Origin: Haemophilus haemolyticus
Lineage (GTDB): Bacteria; Pseudomonadota; Gammaproteobacteria; Enterobacterales; Pasteurellaceae
Length of the DNA: 64,000 nt
Reading direction: 5' to 3'
NCBI RefSeq assembly: GCF_001679045.1
Contig: NZ_LYCK01000013.1
Coordinates: 152,354 to 216,353 of the forward strand
The notes below the pieces were generated by a model that searched no databases, was not told where the DNA came from, and saw only the letters and a list, made by a program, of their open reading frames with translations. A program made the position numbers and the translations under genes. Positions 1-10,249 of the stretch are shown here, piece after piece. Positions within the stretch are counted from its first letter, which is position 1. Every line of letters starts with the position of its first letter.

Positions 1-1585
1 GACCTTCAGGCTCTTCAAGGTCCTGAATACCGATACCATTATCTTCAACTAAAATTTCGTATTCGCCTTCTGCATTAATTTTGGCGCTAATTTCAATTGC
101 TGTGCCTTGAGAATGTTTGATCGCATTGGTGGTGGCTTCGCGTACAATTTGTAGCACATGAACCAGTTGTTGCGGATTCAAACTTTGTGATGGCAATTGG
201 CTATTAACGTTCATTTGCATCGTTGTTTGTGAACGTAATGAGTCAATCACTTGTTCTAGCGCAAGCTGTAAATTAGCTTCTTGTATAGTTAAACGGAAAG
301 TGGCTAAAAGCTCGCGTAATTGTGCATATCCACTCGAAAGAGCCTGTTCAAAATCACGAATAATGACCAAACTTTGTTCTTTGGATGAATCGCCTTCTTT
401 CTTCAAGTTATGTTTAAGTAATGTAAGTTGGATCTGTAAAAACGATAGCACTTGAGCCAACGAGTCATGCAATTCTCGCGCGATAATTGACCGCTCTTCC
501 ATCAATAAGAGCTGTTCTTGTTGGCGTAAACTTTTTTGGAAATAAAGGGCTCGCCCAAGCATTTGAGCAAGGTTTTGCATCATTCTCGGATCGGGACAAG
601 GCAATCCTGCTTGCCAAGAGAGTGCGCCGAATTCTTCGTTATCGACAGAAAGTGTCTGTGTTTGCAAAGAGCAGTCTAAATCTTGAGTACCAAAAGCAAT
701 ATCCCAATGCTCAGCACCCATAACTTCAACTTTAATATATTTCAAATTTTCGCTGACTAGAATGTGATCGAGCACTTGGCTTAATACTTTATCGTTGATC
801 GTGTTTGCATTAAGAATTTGAGAACTTTGATAAAGGGTCGTCAAAGAGCGGTTGGTTTGGCGTAACTTTTGTGTTTTTTCGTTTACCGTTTCTTCCAAAC
901 GTGAATAAAGTTGCCCAAGCTCCGTGGACATTTGTGTGAAGATGCGAGCCAATGTACCGAGTTCATTTTGTTTCGTTGTATCAAGCGGAATGTGATTGAA
1001 TTGACGCATTTGCACTTGCATACTGGCTTTCGTCATTAAGTGCAGTGGTTTTACGACTTCCCGCTGTGTGTACCAAATTACATAAGACACCATGAGTAAA
1101 ATTAACCACATCGCGAAAAAAAGTACCGATACGCCCAAAATCCATTTTTGTTCACTGAAACGTTGTAGCTCAAACACAAAATAATCAACATCTGCCACAT
1201 AGTCAGTGAGCTGATTACTATAGTTTTTTACATCGTGTTGGCGGGCATATTTTTCCATGTTCGTCCAACGTTGCAAAATGTTTTGATAGGAATGTTTTAA
1301 TACATTCGGTGTGAAAAATTGATTTTGGACTTCCAATAAAGCAGATGAATGAAGGCTTATATGATAACGACGCAAGTTTGTTTCCACACTTTCTGGTTGT
1401 TCTTGCATTTCATAGAGCAGTCGATAACTTTGCATCCGCAAAGAACCTGAAATATTAATGGCTTCTGCGTCATATTTATTACTGCTCATAATTGCCAAAC
1501 TTAGCGAGCTAATTACGCCAGCAACGATGAGAATGATGAATAAATATTTAGCAATACGAGTGGAAACTGAACGTTTAGTATGCAC
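1..1585 (-). CDS. narQ: NarQ nitrate/nitrite sensor histidine kinase (3' end outside window)
   Basis: Inner-membrane sensor kinase of the NarQ/NarP system, which senses nitrate and nitrite and phosphorylates the response regulator. The visible 528 codons show an N-terminal membrane helix (IIVAGVISSLSLAIM), a periplasmic sensor helix with the NarX/Q P-box (INISGSLRMQSYRLL), a second helix near residues 150-172, a HAMP-type linker, a coiled coil, and the HisKA_3 H-box with RELHDSLAQ. The N-box (VEDNGIGI) is just reached at the window edge, so the last part of the ATPase domain is missing. I chose the GTG start at 1585 because GGAG lies at good spacing upstream. It runs towards lower coordinates and is separate from plsY. 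Confidence 0.95.
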   Translation of the reverse strand, partial: MHTKRSVSTRIAKYLFIILIVAGVISSLSLAIMSSNKYDAEAINISGSLRMQSYRLLYEMQEQPESVETNLRRYHISLHSSALLEVQNQFFTPNVLKHSYQNILQRWTNMEKYARQHDVKNYSNQLTDYVADVDYFVFELQRFSEQKWILGVSVLFFAMWLILLMVSYVIWYTQREVVKPLHLMTKASMQVQMRQFNHIPLDTTKQNELGTLARIFTQMSTELGQLYSRLEETVNEKTQKLRQTNRSLTTLYQSSQILNANTINDKVLSQVLDHILVSENLKYIKVEVMGAEHWDIAFGTQDLDCSLQTQTLSVDNEEFGALSWQAGLPCPDPRMMQNLAQMLGRALYFQKSLRQQEQLLLMEERSIIARELHDSLAQVLSFLQIQLTLLKHNLKKEGDSSKEQSLVIIRDFEQALSSGYAQLRELLATFRLTIQEANLQLALEQVIDSLRSQTTMQMNVNSQLPSQSLNPQQLVHVLQIVREATTNAIKHSQGTAIEISAKINAEGEYEILVEDNGIGIQDLEEPEG

Positions 1586-1626
1586 AGGAAACTCCAGTGG
1601 AAATTTAGAAAAGTGTGGTGAATTTT

Positions 1627-2226
1627 TTATTTCTTTTTAAATTTAGCCCAAACTTTATCTTCTTGACCGCGCCATAAACGTTGAACGTTATCGTGATGAC
1701 GATAAATTAATAGACAACAGACCAATGCAACGGGAAAAGTAAATTCAGGTTTGAACCACCACACATAAAAAGGCACAAGTAACGCAGAAATAACCGCACT
1801 TAATGAAGAATAACCGCTGATAAGAAAAACGAAGACCCAAGTACCTAATGTAGAACCCGCTACAGCCCAAGAAATTGGAGCAATCGCACCGAAAGCTGTT
1901 GCGACGCCTTTGCCGCCTTTGAATTGGAAGAATATTGGGAATATGTGCCCCAAGCAAGCACCTAGTGCGACCATACCTAATTCAAATTGTGTGAGCCCTA
2001 AATAGTAACCAACCCATACTGGCGTCATGCCTTTTAAAATATCAATAATTAGTACGGCGAGAGCAGACCAGCGGCCTCCGATACGAAGCACATTTGTCGC
2101 CCCTGGATTGTTTGAGCCATTTTGACGAGGATCTGGCAAGCCTGCAACGCAACAAATTAGAATAGCACTGGAAATAGAGCCTAAAAGATAGGCACAAAGC
2201 ATATAAAAAAGGGCAAAAAGGCTCAT
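1627..2226 (-). CDS. plsY: Glycerol-3-phosphate acyltransferase PlsY
   Basis: Integral membrane enzyme that transfers an acyl group from acyl-phosphate to glycerol-3-phosphate, the first step of phospholipid synthesis. The 199-residue protein has the usual five or so hydrophobic segments and the PlsY motifs GSISSA, the [11 protein letters not shown] phosphate-binding loop and FKGGKGVAT. The start is placed at the internal Met (MSLFALFY) because GGAG lies seven bases upstream; an ATG five codons earlier lacks such a site. It is divergent from folB, with about 80 bp between the two starts. Confidence 0.95.
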   Translation of the reverse strand: MSLFALFYMLCAYLLGSISSAILICCVAGLPDPRQNGSNNPGATNVLRIGGRWSALAVLIIDILKGMTPVWVGYYLGLTQFELGMVALGACLGHIFPIFFQFKGGKGVATAFGAIAPISWAVAGSTLGTWVFVFLISGYSSLSAVISALLVPFYVWWFKPEFTFPVALVCCLLIYRHHDNVQRLWRGQEDKVWAKFKKK

Positions 2227-2308
2227 TTTGTACTCCAGCAAGAAAAATTATTCGTTATTCTACCCAAAGTTGATAGCATACGCCTACAATAATTTTAGAG
2301 GAAATCTT

Positions 2309-2665
2309 ATGGATCGTGTTTTTATTGAAGAATTGACTGTTTTTGCTCAAATTGGCGTATATGATTGGGAACAGCAAATTAAGCAAAAACTTGTGTTTGA
2401 TTTGGAAATGGCGTGGGATTGTAAGCAAGCGGCAGATACGGATGATGTTGTATATTGTTTAAATTACGCTGAAGTGAGCCAAGTGATAATTGATTATGTG
2501 GAAAGTAAACCTTTCTTGTTGATTGAGCGAGTGGCTTATGAAGTGGCGGATTTGCTTGAGTCACGTTATCAACTTCAAGGATTAAAAATGAAACTGAGTA
2601 AACCGAAAGCTGTCGCGCAAGCTCGAAATGTTGGCGTATTGATTGTACGTGGATGTTTAAAATAA
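2309..2665 (+). CDS. folB: Dihydroneopterin aldolase FolB
   Basis: Cytoplasmic folate-pathway enzyme converting 7,8-dihydroneopterin to 6-hydroxymethyl-dihydropterin and glycolaldehyde. The 118-residue protein begins MDRVFIEELTVFAQIGVYDWE, which matches the family N-terminus, and contains the LNYAEVSQ and FLLIERVAYEVA segments and the SKPKAV segment near the C-terminus. GAGG precedes this ATG; the frame is open further upstream, but that extension looks unlike FolB. The length is normal for the family. Confidence 0.93.
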   Translation: MDRVFIEELTVFAQIGVYDWEQQIKQKLVFDLEMAWDCKQAADTDDVVYCLNYAEVSQVIIDYVESKPFLLIERVAYEVADLLESRYQLQGLKMKLSKPKAVAQARNVGVLIVRGCLK

Positions 2666-2752
2666 TGTGAAATTTTCGTAAAAACTTGTCGGCTTTTTAA
2701 ACGAAATTGACTAAAATAGTCATGAGTTTTTACTGCAATAAAGGAGATTGCA

Positions 2753-3325
2753 ATGAATATGAAAACCTTATTAGCACTAGCGGTTAGTGCGGTATGTTCA
2801 GTTGGTGTTGCGCAAGCACATGAGCATAATCATGATCACAATATGGCACCAAAAGGTGCTTCTATTGAAGTGAAAGTGCAACAACTTGATCCAGTAAACG
2901 GTAACAAAGATGTGGGTACAGTGACTATTACTGAATCTAACTATGGTCTTGTGTTTACTCCTAATTTACAAGGATTAAGCGAAGGCTTACATGGTTTCCA
3001 CATCCATGAAAATCCAAGCTGTGATCCAAAAGAAAAAGACGGTAAATTAACAGCAGGTTTAGCGGCTGGCGGTCACTGGGATCCTAAAGGTGCAAAACAA
3101 CACGGTTATCCATGGCAAGATGATGCTCACTTAGGTGACTTACCGGCTTTAACTGTATTACATGATGGTACAGCAACTAACCCTGTTTTAGCTCCACGTC
3201 TTAAAAAATTAGATGAAGTTCGCGGTCACTCTATTATGATTCACGCGGGTGGTGACAACCACTCCGATCATCCAGCTCCACTTGGCGGTGGCGGCCCACG
3301 TATGGCATGTGGCGTGATTAAATAA
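2753..3325 (+). CDS. sodC: Periplasmic Cu/Zn superoxide dismutase
   Basis: Converts superoxide to hydrogen peroxide and oxygen in the periplasm. A 22-residue signal peptide (ending AQA) precedes a His-rich start (HEHNHDHN), then the dimeric bacterial SodC fold. The metal ligands look complete: HxH in [16 protein letters not shown], the [15 protein letters not shown] zinc loop, [18 protein letters not shown], and the final RMACG cysteine. Published H. influenzae sodC alleles reported as inactive carry a ligand histidine change; none of the histidines I can recognise is replaced here. A good GGAG sits before the first of two in-frame ATGs. A paired uptake-signal hairpin follows the gene. Confidence 0.96.
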   Translation: MNMKTLLALAVSAVCSVGVAQAHEHNHDHNMAPKGASIEVKVQQLDPVNGNKDVGTVTITESNYGLVFTPNLQGLSEGLHGFHIHENPSCDPKEKDGKLTAGLAAGGHWDPKGAKQHGYPWQDDAHLGDLPALTVLHDGTATNPVLAPRLKKLDEVRGHSIMIHAGGDNHSDHPAPLGGGGPRMACGVIK

Positions 3326-3341
3326 TTCGATTGTTCAAAAC

Positions 3342-3376
3342 AAAAAGTGCGGTGAATTTTCACCGCACTTTTTTTG
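3342..3376. terminator. Uptake-signal hairpin terminator after sodC
   Basis: Inverted pair AAAAGTGCGGTGAA / TTCACCGCACTTTT followed by a T run. It ends sodC and, read on the other strand, can end the leftward merP-like transcript region. Confidence 0.8.
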
Positions 3377-3391
3377 CTAGGTATTTAGCGT

Positions 3392-3670
3392 TTAATTCAC
3401 GACTTCAGCAGTATATTTCAGCTTGTGAATCGCATCGAATAATTGCTGGTTTGTGACTTTTGGATCTTCCACAACTGTCACTAAACCATCTTTAATGGAT
3501 GGTTTTGTTGAAATAACGCCATCAATATTACGCAGTTCTTTATTGACTAAGTAAGCGCAAAGCTGGCAATTCATTTCTTTTACTTTTAGCACAATTTGTT
3601 TGGTTTCATTCGCATGAGCGAAAGAAATTGCAAACAACGAAAGCAAAAGTGCGGTACATAATTTCTTCAT
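3392..3670 (-). CDS. MerP-like periplasmic heavy-metal-binding protein
   Basis: A 92-residue secreted protein with a cleavable signal peptide (MKKLCTALLLSLFAISFAHA) and one HMA domain. The metal-binding loop reads MNCQLCAYLV, with the CxxC pair that binds thiophilic cations. It follows the MerT-like gene after an 8-bp gap, so the two are probably translated together. In mer systems MerP takes Hg(II) in the periplasm and passes it to MerT. Here no reductase is adjacent, and copper or another soft metal is also possible. Family assignment is secure; the substrate is inferred. Confidence 0.85.
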   Translation of the reverse strand: MKKLCTALLLSLFAISFAHANETKQIVLKVKEMNCQLCAYLVNKELRNIDGVISTKPSIKDGLVTVVEDPKVTNQQLFDAIHKLKYTAEVVN

Positions 3671-3678
3671 TTTTATTC

Positions 3679-4041
3679 CTAATTAGCTAATTCTAAAATC
3701 CAAGGCAAAATTGTTGGGTAGGTTAAGAAAAAAATCATCACGATAAATACAATCCAATATAAAACGATGAGCTTTTTACGGGAAATATATTTGCTACAAA
3801 TGATTTTTTTTGAAAACATCAACAGCCAAAATCCATAGGCAAAGGCGCATAATGAAATAATAAGCATAGGAATACGCAAATAATCATATTCGCCTAAGCC
3901 AATCAACCAAGTGGACGACACGCCAAATACTAAATAGATTAATGGCGCAATACAGCACAACGTTGATGCCACCGCGGCACTAAGTGCGGTGGCTATGGCA
4001 ACCCAAAAGGATTTATTAGAGCTTTTTAGAGACGTAGTCAT
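3679..4041 (-). CDS. MerT-like mercuric/heavy-metal transport membrane protein
   Basis: A 120-residue inner-membrane protein with three hydrophobic segments and the vicinal cysteine pair in the first helix ([16 protein letters not shown]), the metal-accepting site of MerT. A cytosolic-loop cysteine (IICSKY) is also present. I use the ATG at 4041 (MTTSLKSSN) because the upstream ATG extends 21 bases further into the preceding gene. Its start still overlaps the end of the transglutaminase-like gene by 26 bases, which suggests translational coupling. Metal specificity is not shown by the sequence. Confidence 0.83.
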   Translation of the reverse strand: MTTSLKSSNKSFWVAIATALSAAVASTLCCIAPLIYLVFGVSSTWLIGLGEYDYLRIPMLIISLCAFAYGFWLLMFSKKIICSKYISRKKLIVLYWIVFIVMIFFLTYPTILPWILELAN

Positions 4042-5125
4042 ATTTAAATTCTTTTGGATCAAAGGAATTTAACGGATCTCCACCTACTTCTGCATATGGA
4101 TAGCCGAAGTTATTGATCGGAGCTAGTTCTGGTTGTGGATATAAATTGAAATCACGGGCATGATTAAATCCGACCCAGTTTGCTTCCCAGTTACCAAACA
4201 AATATTTTGCTACGGCTTGTGTATCTTTATCTTCAACAGATTTTTTCTCTGCTAAACGCATTTTGGCAACGTCTGCGGAATCAACTGGTACCCATCCAAA
4301 TCCTGCAAGGTAGAATTCAGCACGGCAGTGTTGGCCACCACTTACGTTTGCAATGCCTTGTTCATTTGCACTCCCAAAAGCACCTTTGGAATATTTGCCC
4401 ATTTTCTCTGCCGCACCTAAGCGAATACCAAAAATTTCACGAGCTGGGATGCCTGCCGCACGAGCAAGTGCCACAAATACAGAATTAATATCGGTACATT
4501 TACCTTTTAATATGCCAGTGGTAAGAATTTTTTCTACATCGCCGTCGCCACAACCTAATACAGAATTATCACGTTCCATATTTTTTACGATCCAATGGTG
4601 AATAAGTTCTGCTTTTTTTAATGGATTAGTTTCTTTACCTACGATTTTGTCAGCAAATTCTTTCACTATACCATCAGTTTTAATATGTTGAGTCGCTTTT
4701 AAGTACTCTTGTACATCCACGGAATACTGAATATCTTTTGGCGGAGTATAATTCTCTAAAGCACCTTTCACCATCGGTTCACGGTCTTTTGTTTCAATGA
4801 CCATCGTGACTTTTAAATCACGTTTTTGTGCATCTTTATCCCAAGTGGCAAATAAGGTTTTCGCACCGTATTTATTGTTTTCTGTTACATAGGCATTCAT
4901 GTAATTACCTTCAAAGTGAATCGATTTCACTTGTTGGTATTCCCCATTAAATGGTAATGGAACCCATAAATTGGTTTGTCCTTGCGAGCCTTTTGGCACA
5001 ACTAAATCGTAGGTTTGTGTGAATTCGTAAAGATGGGCGTCTGTATTGTAGTTTGGAATATTGGTGTTTGCATGAGCTAACGAGCCACATGCAGAAAGCA
5101 CCGCAACTGCGATAAGTTTCTTCAT
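4016..5125 (-). CDS. Secreted transglutaminase-like domain protein
   Basis: A 369-residue protein with a signal peptide ([19 protein letters not shown]) and a central transglutaminase/protease-like fold. The probable triad is Cys210 ([20 protein letters not shown]), His266 ([10 protein letters not shown]) and Asp282 (WVPVDSADV). Such periplasmic proteins are usually proteases or of unknown role rather than cross-linking enzymes. It leads a leftward set with the MerT- and MerP-like genes and overlaps MerT, so a link to metal handling is possible but only inferred from position. Confidence 0.82.
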   Translation of the reverse strand: MKKLIAVAVLSACGSLAHANTNIPNYNTDAHLYEFTQTYDLVVPKGSQGQTNLWVPLPFNGEYQQVKSIHFEGNYMNAYVTENNKYGAKTLFATWDKDAQKRDLKVTMVIETKDREPMVKGALENYTPPKDIQYSVDVQEYLKATQHIKTDGIVKEFADKIVGKETNPLKKAELIHHWIVKNMERDNSVLGCGDGDVEKILTTGILKGKCTDINSVFVALARAAGIPAREIFGIRLGAAEKMGKYSKGAFGSANEQGIANVSGGQHCRAEFYLAGFGWVPVDSADVAKMRLAEKKSVEDKDTQAVAKYLFGNWEANWVGFNHARDFNLYPQPELAPINNFGYPYAEVGGDPLNSFDPKEFKYDYVSKKL

Positions 5126-5358
5126 GAAGAGATCCTCTAGTTAATAATAGTTAAACTTAACATATTAGATAAACTAATACGCCACTATGCTAACGGATTT
5201 TTGAGCAATAATTCAACCGTTTTACGTAAACTTTTTATTTTTCCTATATAAAAAATACTTTATTTCCTACCGCGCTTTCCTTCTAACATTTGACACCTCT
5301 AGCCCTTACACCTATTATTCCGTAGTTATTTATTTAAGATTTACGGAACAAAATAATT
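5126..5358. promoter_or_regulatory. Divergent promoter region between the transglutaminase gene and metH
   Basis: A 233-bp AT-rich spacer between two divergently read genes must hold both promoters. I found no uptake signal and no cobalamin or S-adenosylmethionine riboswitch motif. Exact promoter hexamers are not clear. Confidence 0.4.
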
Positions 5359-8300
5359 ATGGTGAATAAAACCGCTCAACTTAAACAAGCTCTAGAAAAT
5401 CGCATTCTCATTTTAGATGGTGCAATGGGGACGATGATCCAAAAATATAAACTGACAGAAGCCGATTTTAGAGGTGAGAAGTTTAAGAAAAGTGCGGTCG
5501 ATTTACGCGGTAATAATGATTTACTGACATTGACTCAACCACTGCTAATTTCCGCTATTCATGAGAAATATTTAGCAGCGGGTGCCGATATTATTGAAAC
5601 CAATACTTTTAGTTCAACTACGATTGCCCAAGCGGATTATGATTTGCAATCTATCGCTTATGAGCTTAATTTTGTTGGTGCAAAATTAGCTCGTTTGGCT
5701 GCAGATAAATATAGCACGCCAGAAAAAACTCGCTTTGTCGCGGGCGTGCTAGGGCCAACAAACCGTACAGCCTCTATTTCTCCTGATGTAAATGATCCAG
5801 GCTTCCGCAATGTTACTTTTATGGAGTTAGTGGAGGCTTATGCCCAAGCAACAAAAGGATTAATTGAAGGCGGTGCGGATTTAATTATGATCGAAACCAT
5901 TTTCGACACTCTTAACGCTAAAGCGGCAGTTTTCGCCATTGAAAGTGTATTCGAAGAATTAGGCGTAGAATTGCCAATCATGATTTCCGGCACTATTACT
6001 GATGCTTCAGGGCGAACTCTTTCCGGGCAGACCACCGAGGCTTTCTATAACTCTCTCCGTCACGCAAAACCGCTCACTTTCGGTTTGAACTGTGCGTTAG
6101 GTCCAAAAGAATTACGCCAATATGTAGAACAGCTTTCAAAAATCAGTGAAACCTATGTTTCTGTGCATCCGAATGCGGGCTTGCCAAATGCTTTTGGTGG
6201 TTATGATTTAGGGGCAGAAGAGATGGCTGCTCACTTAAAAGAGTGGGCTGAAAGCGGCTTTGTGAACATTATCGGCGGTTGTTGCGGCACCACACCAGAA
6301 CACATTAAAGCCTTTGCTGAAGCGGTAGAAAACATCCCACCACGCAAATTGCCACAAATCAAAACCGCGATGCGTTTATCCGGCTTAGAACCACTCAATA
6401 TTGATGATGAAAGCCTGTTCGTGAACGTGGGCGAGCGTAATAACGTGACGGGTTCTGCAAAATTTAAACGTTTAATTAAAGAAGATAAATTTGCTGAAGC
6501 CATTGAAATTGCTATCGATCAAGTGGAAAACGGCGCACAAGTGATTGATGTGAACATGGACGAAGCCTTGCTCGACGGCAAAAAATGCATGACCCGTTTC
6601 CTCAACATTATGGCGACGGAACCCGATGCAGCCAAAGTGCCGGTGATGATTGACTCATCTAAATGGGAAGTAATTGAGGCAGGTTTACAGTCGGTGCAAG
6701 GTAAACCGATTGTGAACTCTATCTCGTTGAAAGAGGGCGAGGAAAAATTTATTCATCAGGCTAAATTGGTGCGTAAATACGGCGCTGCTGTGGTGGTGAT
6801 GGCATTTGATGAAGTGGGGCAAGCTGATACCGAAGAGCGAAAAGTGGAAATCTGTACCCGTGCCTATAACATCTTAGTCGAGCAAGTTGGCTTCCCGCCG
6901 GAAGATATTATTTTCGACCCGAATATTTTCGCCATCGGCACAGGGATTGAAGAACACAATAACTACGGCGTGGATTTCATTAATGCGACGGGTCGCATTA
7001 AACGCTCGTTACCACACGCGAAAATTTCGGGCGGGGTGTCAAACGTGTCCTTCTCTTTCCGTGGAAATAACGTCATGCGTGAGGCTATTCACGCGGTATT
7101 CCTCTATCATGCCATCAAACAAGGCATGGACATGGGGATCGTGAACGCAGGACAGCTCGCGATTTACGATGATCTTGATCCTGAATTACGCAATGTGATT
7201 GAAGACGCTGTCTTAAACCGCACGCCTGATGGCACAGAGCGTTTATTGGATATTGCGGAAAAATATCGCAACCAAGGCAACGATGAAAGTGCGGTGGATT
7301 CTGTGGCCGAATGGCGCACGTGGCCAGTGGAAGAGCGATTGAAACACGCCCTTGTGAAAGGCATTACTACGCACATCATCGAAGACACCGAAGAGGCTCG
7401 CCAGAAATTGCCAACGCCGTTAGAGGTAATCGAAGGTCCACTCATGGCAGGCATGGACGTGGTGGGCGATTTGTTCGGCGACGGCAAAATGTTCCTACCG
7501 CAAGTGGTGAAATCCGCACGCGTGATGAAACAATCCGTGGCGTATTTAGAGCCATTTATCAATGCCACCAAACAAAAAGGCTCAAGCAACGGTAAAGTGG
7601 TTATCGCTACCGTGAAAGGCGACGTGCATGACATCGGCAAAAATATTGTGAGCGTGGTGTTGCAATGTAATAACTTTGAAGTGATTGACTTAGGCGTGAT
7701 GGTGCCGGCGGACAAAATTATCCAAACGGCGATTGATGAAAAAGCGGATCTTATCGGCTTGAGCGGTTTGATTACGCCATCCCTAGACGAAATGGAATAC
7801 TTCCTCGGTGAAATGACTCGTTTGGGTTTGAACTTGCCTGTTTTAATCGGCGGTGCAACCACCTCCAAAGAACATACCGCCATTAAACTGTATCCAAAAT
7901 ATAAACAACACGGCGTGTTCTATACCTCAAACGCTTCCCGTGCGGTAACAGTATGTGCCACGTTGATGAACCCGGAAGGGCGTGCGGCATTGTGGGAACA
8001 ATTCAAGAAAGATTACGAGAAAATCCAACAATCCTTCGCCAACCGCAAACCACTGCGTAAACAGCTGAGTATTGAAGAAGCGCGCGCCAATCGTTTCGAT
8101 GGCTTTAGCGGTGAATGGGCAGATTATGTGCCACCAACGCCAAAACAAACGGGCATTGTAGAATTTAAAAACGTACCGATTGCCGAACTACGCAAATTTA
8201 TCGACTGGTCGCCATTCTTCCGCATTTGGGGCTTGATGGGTGGCTACCCTGATGCCTTTGATTATCCGGAGGGCGGCGAAGAAGCACGTAAAGTGTGGAA

Positions 8301-9048
8301 TGATGCGCAAGTTGTATTAGATGAATTAGAGCAAAATCATAAACTCAACCCAAGCGGTATTTTAGGTATCTTCCCTGCAGAAAGTGTAGGCGATGATGTC
8401 GTGCTTTTCGCTGATGAAGAACGTACGCAAACCATTGGTACAGCTTACGGCTTACGCCAACAAACGGAACGTGGCAAAAACAGCAAAAGCCCGTTTAACT
8501 TCTGCTTAAGCGACTTTATCGCCGATCGCGAAAGCGGTAAAAAAGATTGGTTTGGGATGTTCGCCGTCTGTGCGGGTATTGAAGAAATGGAATTAGTGGA
8601 AGGCTATAAAGCGGCAGGCGACGACTATAACGCTATCTTGCTACAAGCCGTAGGCGACCGCCTCGCCGAAGCCATGGCAGAATACCTGCACTTTGAGCTA
8701 CGCACCCGCATTTGGGGCTACACGCAAGAAGAATTCGACAACCAAGGTTTAATCAATGAAAACTATGTCGGCATCCGCCCTGCTCCGGGTTATCCAAGCT
8801 GCCCAGAACACACGGAAAAAGCCTTGATTTGGGATTTATTAGAAGTGGAACAACGCATCGGCATGAAACTCACCGAAAGCTATGCCATGTGGCCGGCGGC
8901 TTCCGTCTGCGGTTGGTACTTCACCCACCCAGCAAGCAACTATTTCACCTTAGGTCGCATTGATGAAGACCAAGCTCAAGATTATGCCAAACGTAAAGGT
9001 TGGGATGAGAGAGAGATGATGAAATGGTTGGGTGTGGTGATGAAGTGA
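5359..9048 (+). CDS. metH: Cobalamin-dependent methionine synthase MetH
   Basis: Transfers a methyl group from 5-methyltetrahydrofolate to homocysteine through methylcobalamin. All four modules are visible in 1229 residues: the homocysteine-binding barrel with zinc ligands Cys245 (FGLNCALGP), Cys308 and Cys309 ([10 protein letters not shown]); the pterin-binding barrel starting near [12 protein letters not shown]; the cobalamin module with the DxHxxG ligand His757 (GDVHDIGKN); and the C-terminal AdoMet reactivation domain with [15 protein letters not shown]. The length is typical. Two uptake signals lie inside the gene. The Septu pair follows after 27 bp with no terminator between. A B12-type uptake operon lies 4 kb downstream. 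Confidence 0.98.
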   Translation: MVNKTAQLKQALENRILILDGAMGTMIQKYKLTEADFRGEKFKKSAVDLRGNNDLLTLTQPLLISAIHEKYLAAGADIIETNTFSSTTIAQADYDLQSIAYELNFVGAKLARLAADKYSTPEKTRFVAGVLGPTNRTASISPDVNDPGFRNVTFMELVEAYAQATKGLIEGGADLIMIETIFDTLNAKAAVFAIESVFEELGVELPIMISGTITDASGRTLSGQTTEAFYNSLRHAKPLTFGLNCALGPKELRQYVEQLSKISETYVSVHPNAGLPNAFGGYDLGAEEMAAHLKEWAESGFVNIIGGCCGTTPEHIKAFAEAVENIPPRKLPQIKTAMRLSGLEPLNIDDESLFVNVGERNNVTGSAKFKRLIKEDKFAEAIEIAIDQVENGAQVIDVNMDEALLDGKKCMTRFLNIMATEPDAAKVPVMIDSSKWEVIEAGLQSVQGKPIVNSISLKEGEEKFIHQAKLVRKYGAAVVVMAFDEVGQADTEERKVEICTRAYNILVEQVGFPPEDIIFDPNIFAIGTGIEEHNNYGVDFINATGRIKRSLPHAKISGGVSNVSFSFRGNNVMREAIHAVFLYHAIKQGMDMGIVNAGQLAIYDDLDPELRNVIEDAVLNRTPDGTERLLDIAEKYRNQGNDESAVDSVAEWRTWPVEERLKHALVKGITTHIIEDTEEARQKLPTPLEVIEGPLMAGMDVVGDLFGDGKMFLPQVVKSARVMKQSVAYLEPFINATKQKGSSNGKVVIATVKGDVHDIGKNIVSVVLQCNNFEVIDLGVMVPADKIIQTAIDEKADLIGLSGLITPSLDEMEYFLGEMTRLGLNLPVLIGGATTSKEHTAIKLYPKYKQHGVFYTSNASRAVTVCATLMNPEGRAALWEQFKKDYEKIQQSFANRKPLRKQLSIEEARANRFDGFSGEWADYVPPTPKQTGIVEFKNVPIAELRKFIDWSPFFRIWGLMGGYPDAFDYPEGGEEARKVWNDAQVVLDELEQNHKLNPSGILGIFPAESVGDDVVLFADEERTQTIGTAYGLRQQTERGKNSKSPFNFCLSDFIADRESGKKDWFGMFAVCAGIEEMELVEGYKAAGDDYNAILLQAVGDRLAEAMAEYLHFELRTRIWGYTQEEFDNQGLINENYVGIRPAPGYPSCPEHTEKALIWDLLEVEQRIGMKLTESYAMWPAASVCGWYFTHPASNYFTLGRIDEDQAQDYAKRKGWDEREMMKWLGVVMK

Positions 9049-9075
9049 TAGGTATAAAAAATTGAGGAGATAAAA

Positions 9076-10248
9076 ATGAAGATAGATACTATAGAAATAG
9101 AAAATGTTGGTGGTATCACATCTATTAGATTAGATAATTTAGATCCTAATTTAAATATCATTTGTGGTGAAAATGGTATTGGTAAAACTCATATTATTGA
9201 GTCTATAGCAGCTTGTTTTACAAGTTATTGTGATAATTATCTAAAGAAAAAAGCTAATTCTGACAATGGTCTAATTCAACTAGAAATAATAGATATAGAA
9301 GATAAATTCAAAAAAATACAGTACCAAGTTGAGGATTTTTCTCCTAGAGACAATAGAGGAGGTAATTATCATCTTACTGATTTTTGGAATAATTATTCAG
9401 AAAACTTAATGTATTTTAAAGTTGATAGATTTTTCTCATACCAATGGGTTAATTCATTAAAAATATATGACAATAAAGAAAATCATATTAAGAAAAATTT
9501 AGATGGAATTTCTAAGGAAAATTTAAAGGATTGGTTTATTAGAAGCGAAATACTTTCTGATAAGGATTATACTCCAGAAGTAGATAGAAGAAATATAGAA
9601 TTTGCAAAGGAGGTCATTACAAAACTAAATTGTCAATATAGTTTTTCTGCAATCTTAAAAGATATGGAAATATACATAAATACTCCAACAGGAGATATAC
9701 CTTATGAATACTTATCATCAGGATTTAAGAGCTGTATATTTATCATATGGGGCATTATAAGAGAAGTACAAATTCGTTTTCCAGATATTGAATCAAAAAC
9801 TTTTAACGGCATAATTATAATTGACGAAATAGAATTACATTTACACCCTGAATGGCAAAATAAAATTTGTGATGTTCTAAAAGAAGCCTTCCCGAATACA
9901 CAATTTATTATTACAACTCATAGCCCTCATGTAATTCAAACTGCTGAACATAATCAGGTAGTAGCCTTGGAAGGTAGTAATGGTATTCTGCATAAGAAAA
10001 ATTTAGAAAGTGCACGTAATGGCTTTAGTGGATGGAGTATAGAAGAAATTCTTACAGATGTTATGGGAATGAGTGATTTAAGAACAGAGTGGTTCAAATC
10101 GACTTTATCTAAGTTTAATTCAGCATTAGATGAGGAAAACTTTAAAAATGCTAAAATTATTTTTGAAGAGTTAGAACGTAAATTACATCCTCAAAGTACT
10201 GAGCTTGCATTATTTAGATTTCAGTTAAAAGCATTAACTGGAGAATAA
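9076..10248 (+). CDS. ptuA: AAA ATPase of a Septu anti-phage system (PtuA-like)
   Basis: A 390-residue SMC/ABC-type ATPase. Walker A is GENGIGKT (31-38), the signature-like YLSSGFKS lies near 212-219, Walker B is IIIIDE (246-251), and THSPH (281-285) follows. Its direct partner is an HNH nuclease starting one base after its stop codon, the PtuA-PtuB arrangement of type I Septu, in which PtuA assembles with PtuB and cleavage is released on infection. The pair is more AT-rich than metH and has no uptake signal, pointing to transfer. GAGGAG precedes the start. PtuAB-like pairs also serve as retron effectors, but no reverse transcriptase lies nearby. Confidence 0.82.
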   Translation: MKIDTIEIENVGGITSIRLDNLDPNLNIICGENGIGKTHIIESIAACFTSYCDNYLKKKANSDNGLIQLEIIDIEDKFKKIQYQVEDFSPRDNRGGNYHLTDFWNNYSENLMYFKVDRFFSYQWVNSLKIYDNKENHIKKNLDGISKENLKDWFIRSEILSDKDYTPEVDRRNIEFAKEVITKLNCQYSFSAILKDMEIYINTPTGDIPYEYLSSGFKSCIFIIWGIIREVQIRFPDIESKTFNGIIIIDEIELHLHPEWQNKICDVLKEAFPNTQFIITTHSPHVIQTAEHNQVVALEGSNGILHKKNLESARNGFSGWSIEEILTDVMGMSDLRTEWFKSTLSKFNSALDEENFKNAKIIFEELERKLHPQSTELALFRFQLKALTGE

Positions 10249-10249
10249 A

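Noticed and set aside
4180..4601. Two plus-strand frames over the transglutaminase gene
   Set aside because: Antisense shadows without ribosome sites.
5126..5358. Cobalamin riboswitch before metH
   Set aside because: No B12-box-like conserved motifs were found in the spacer; the same holds for the region upstream of the BtuB-like receptor.
7164..7883. Long antisense frame inside metH
   Set aside because: Shadow of the GC-rich metH coding frame; the metH protein is conserved throughout.
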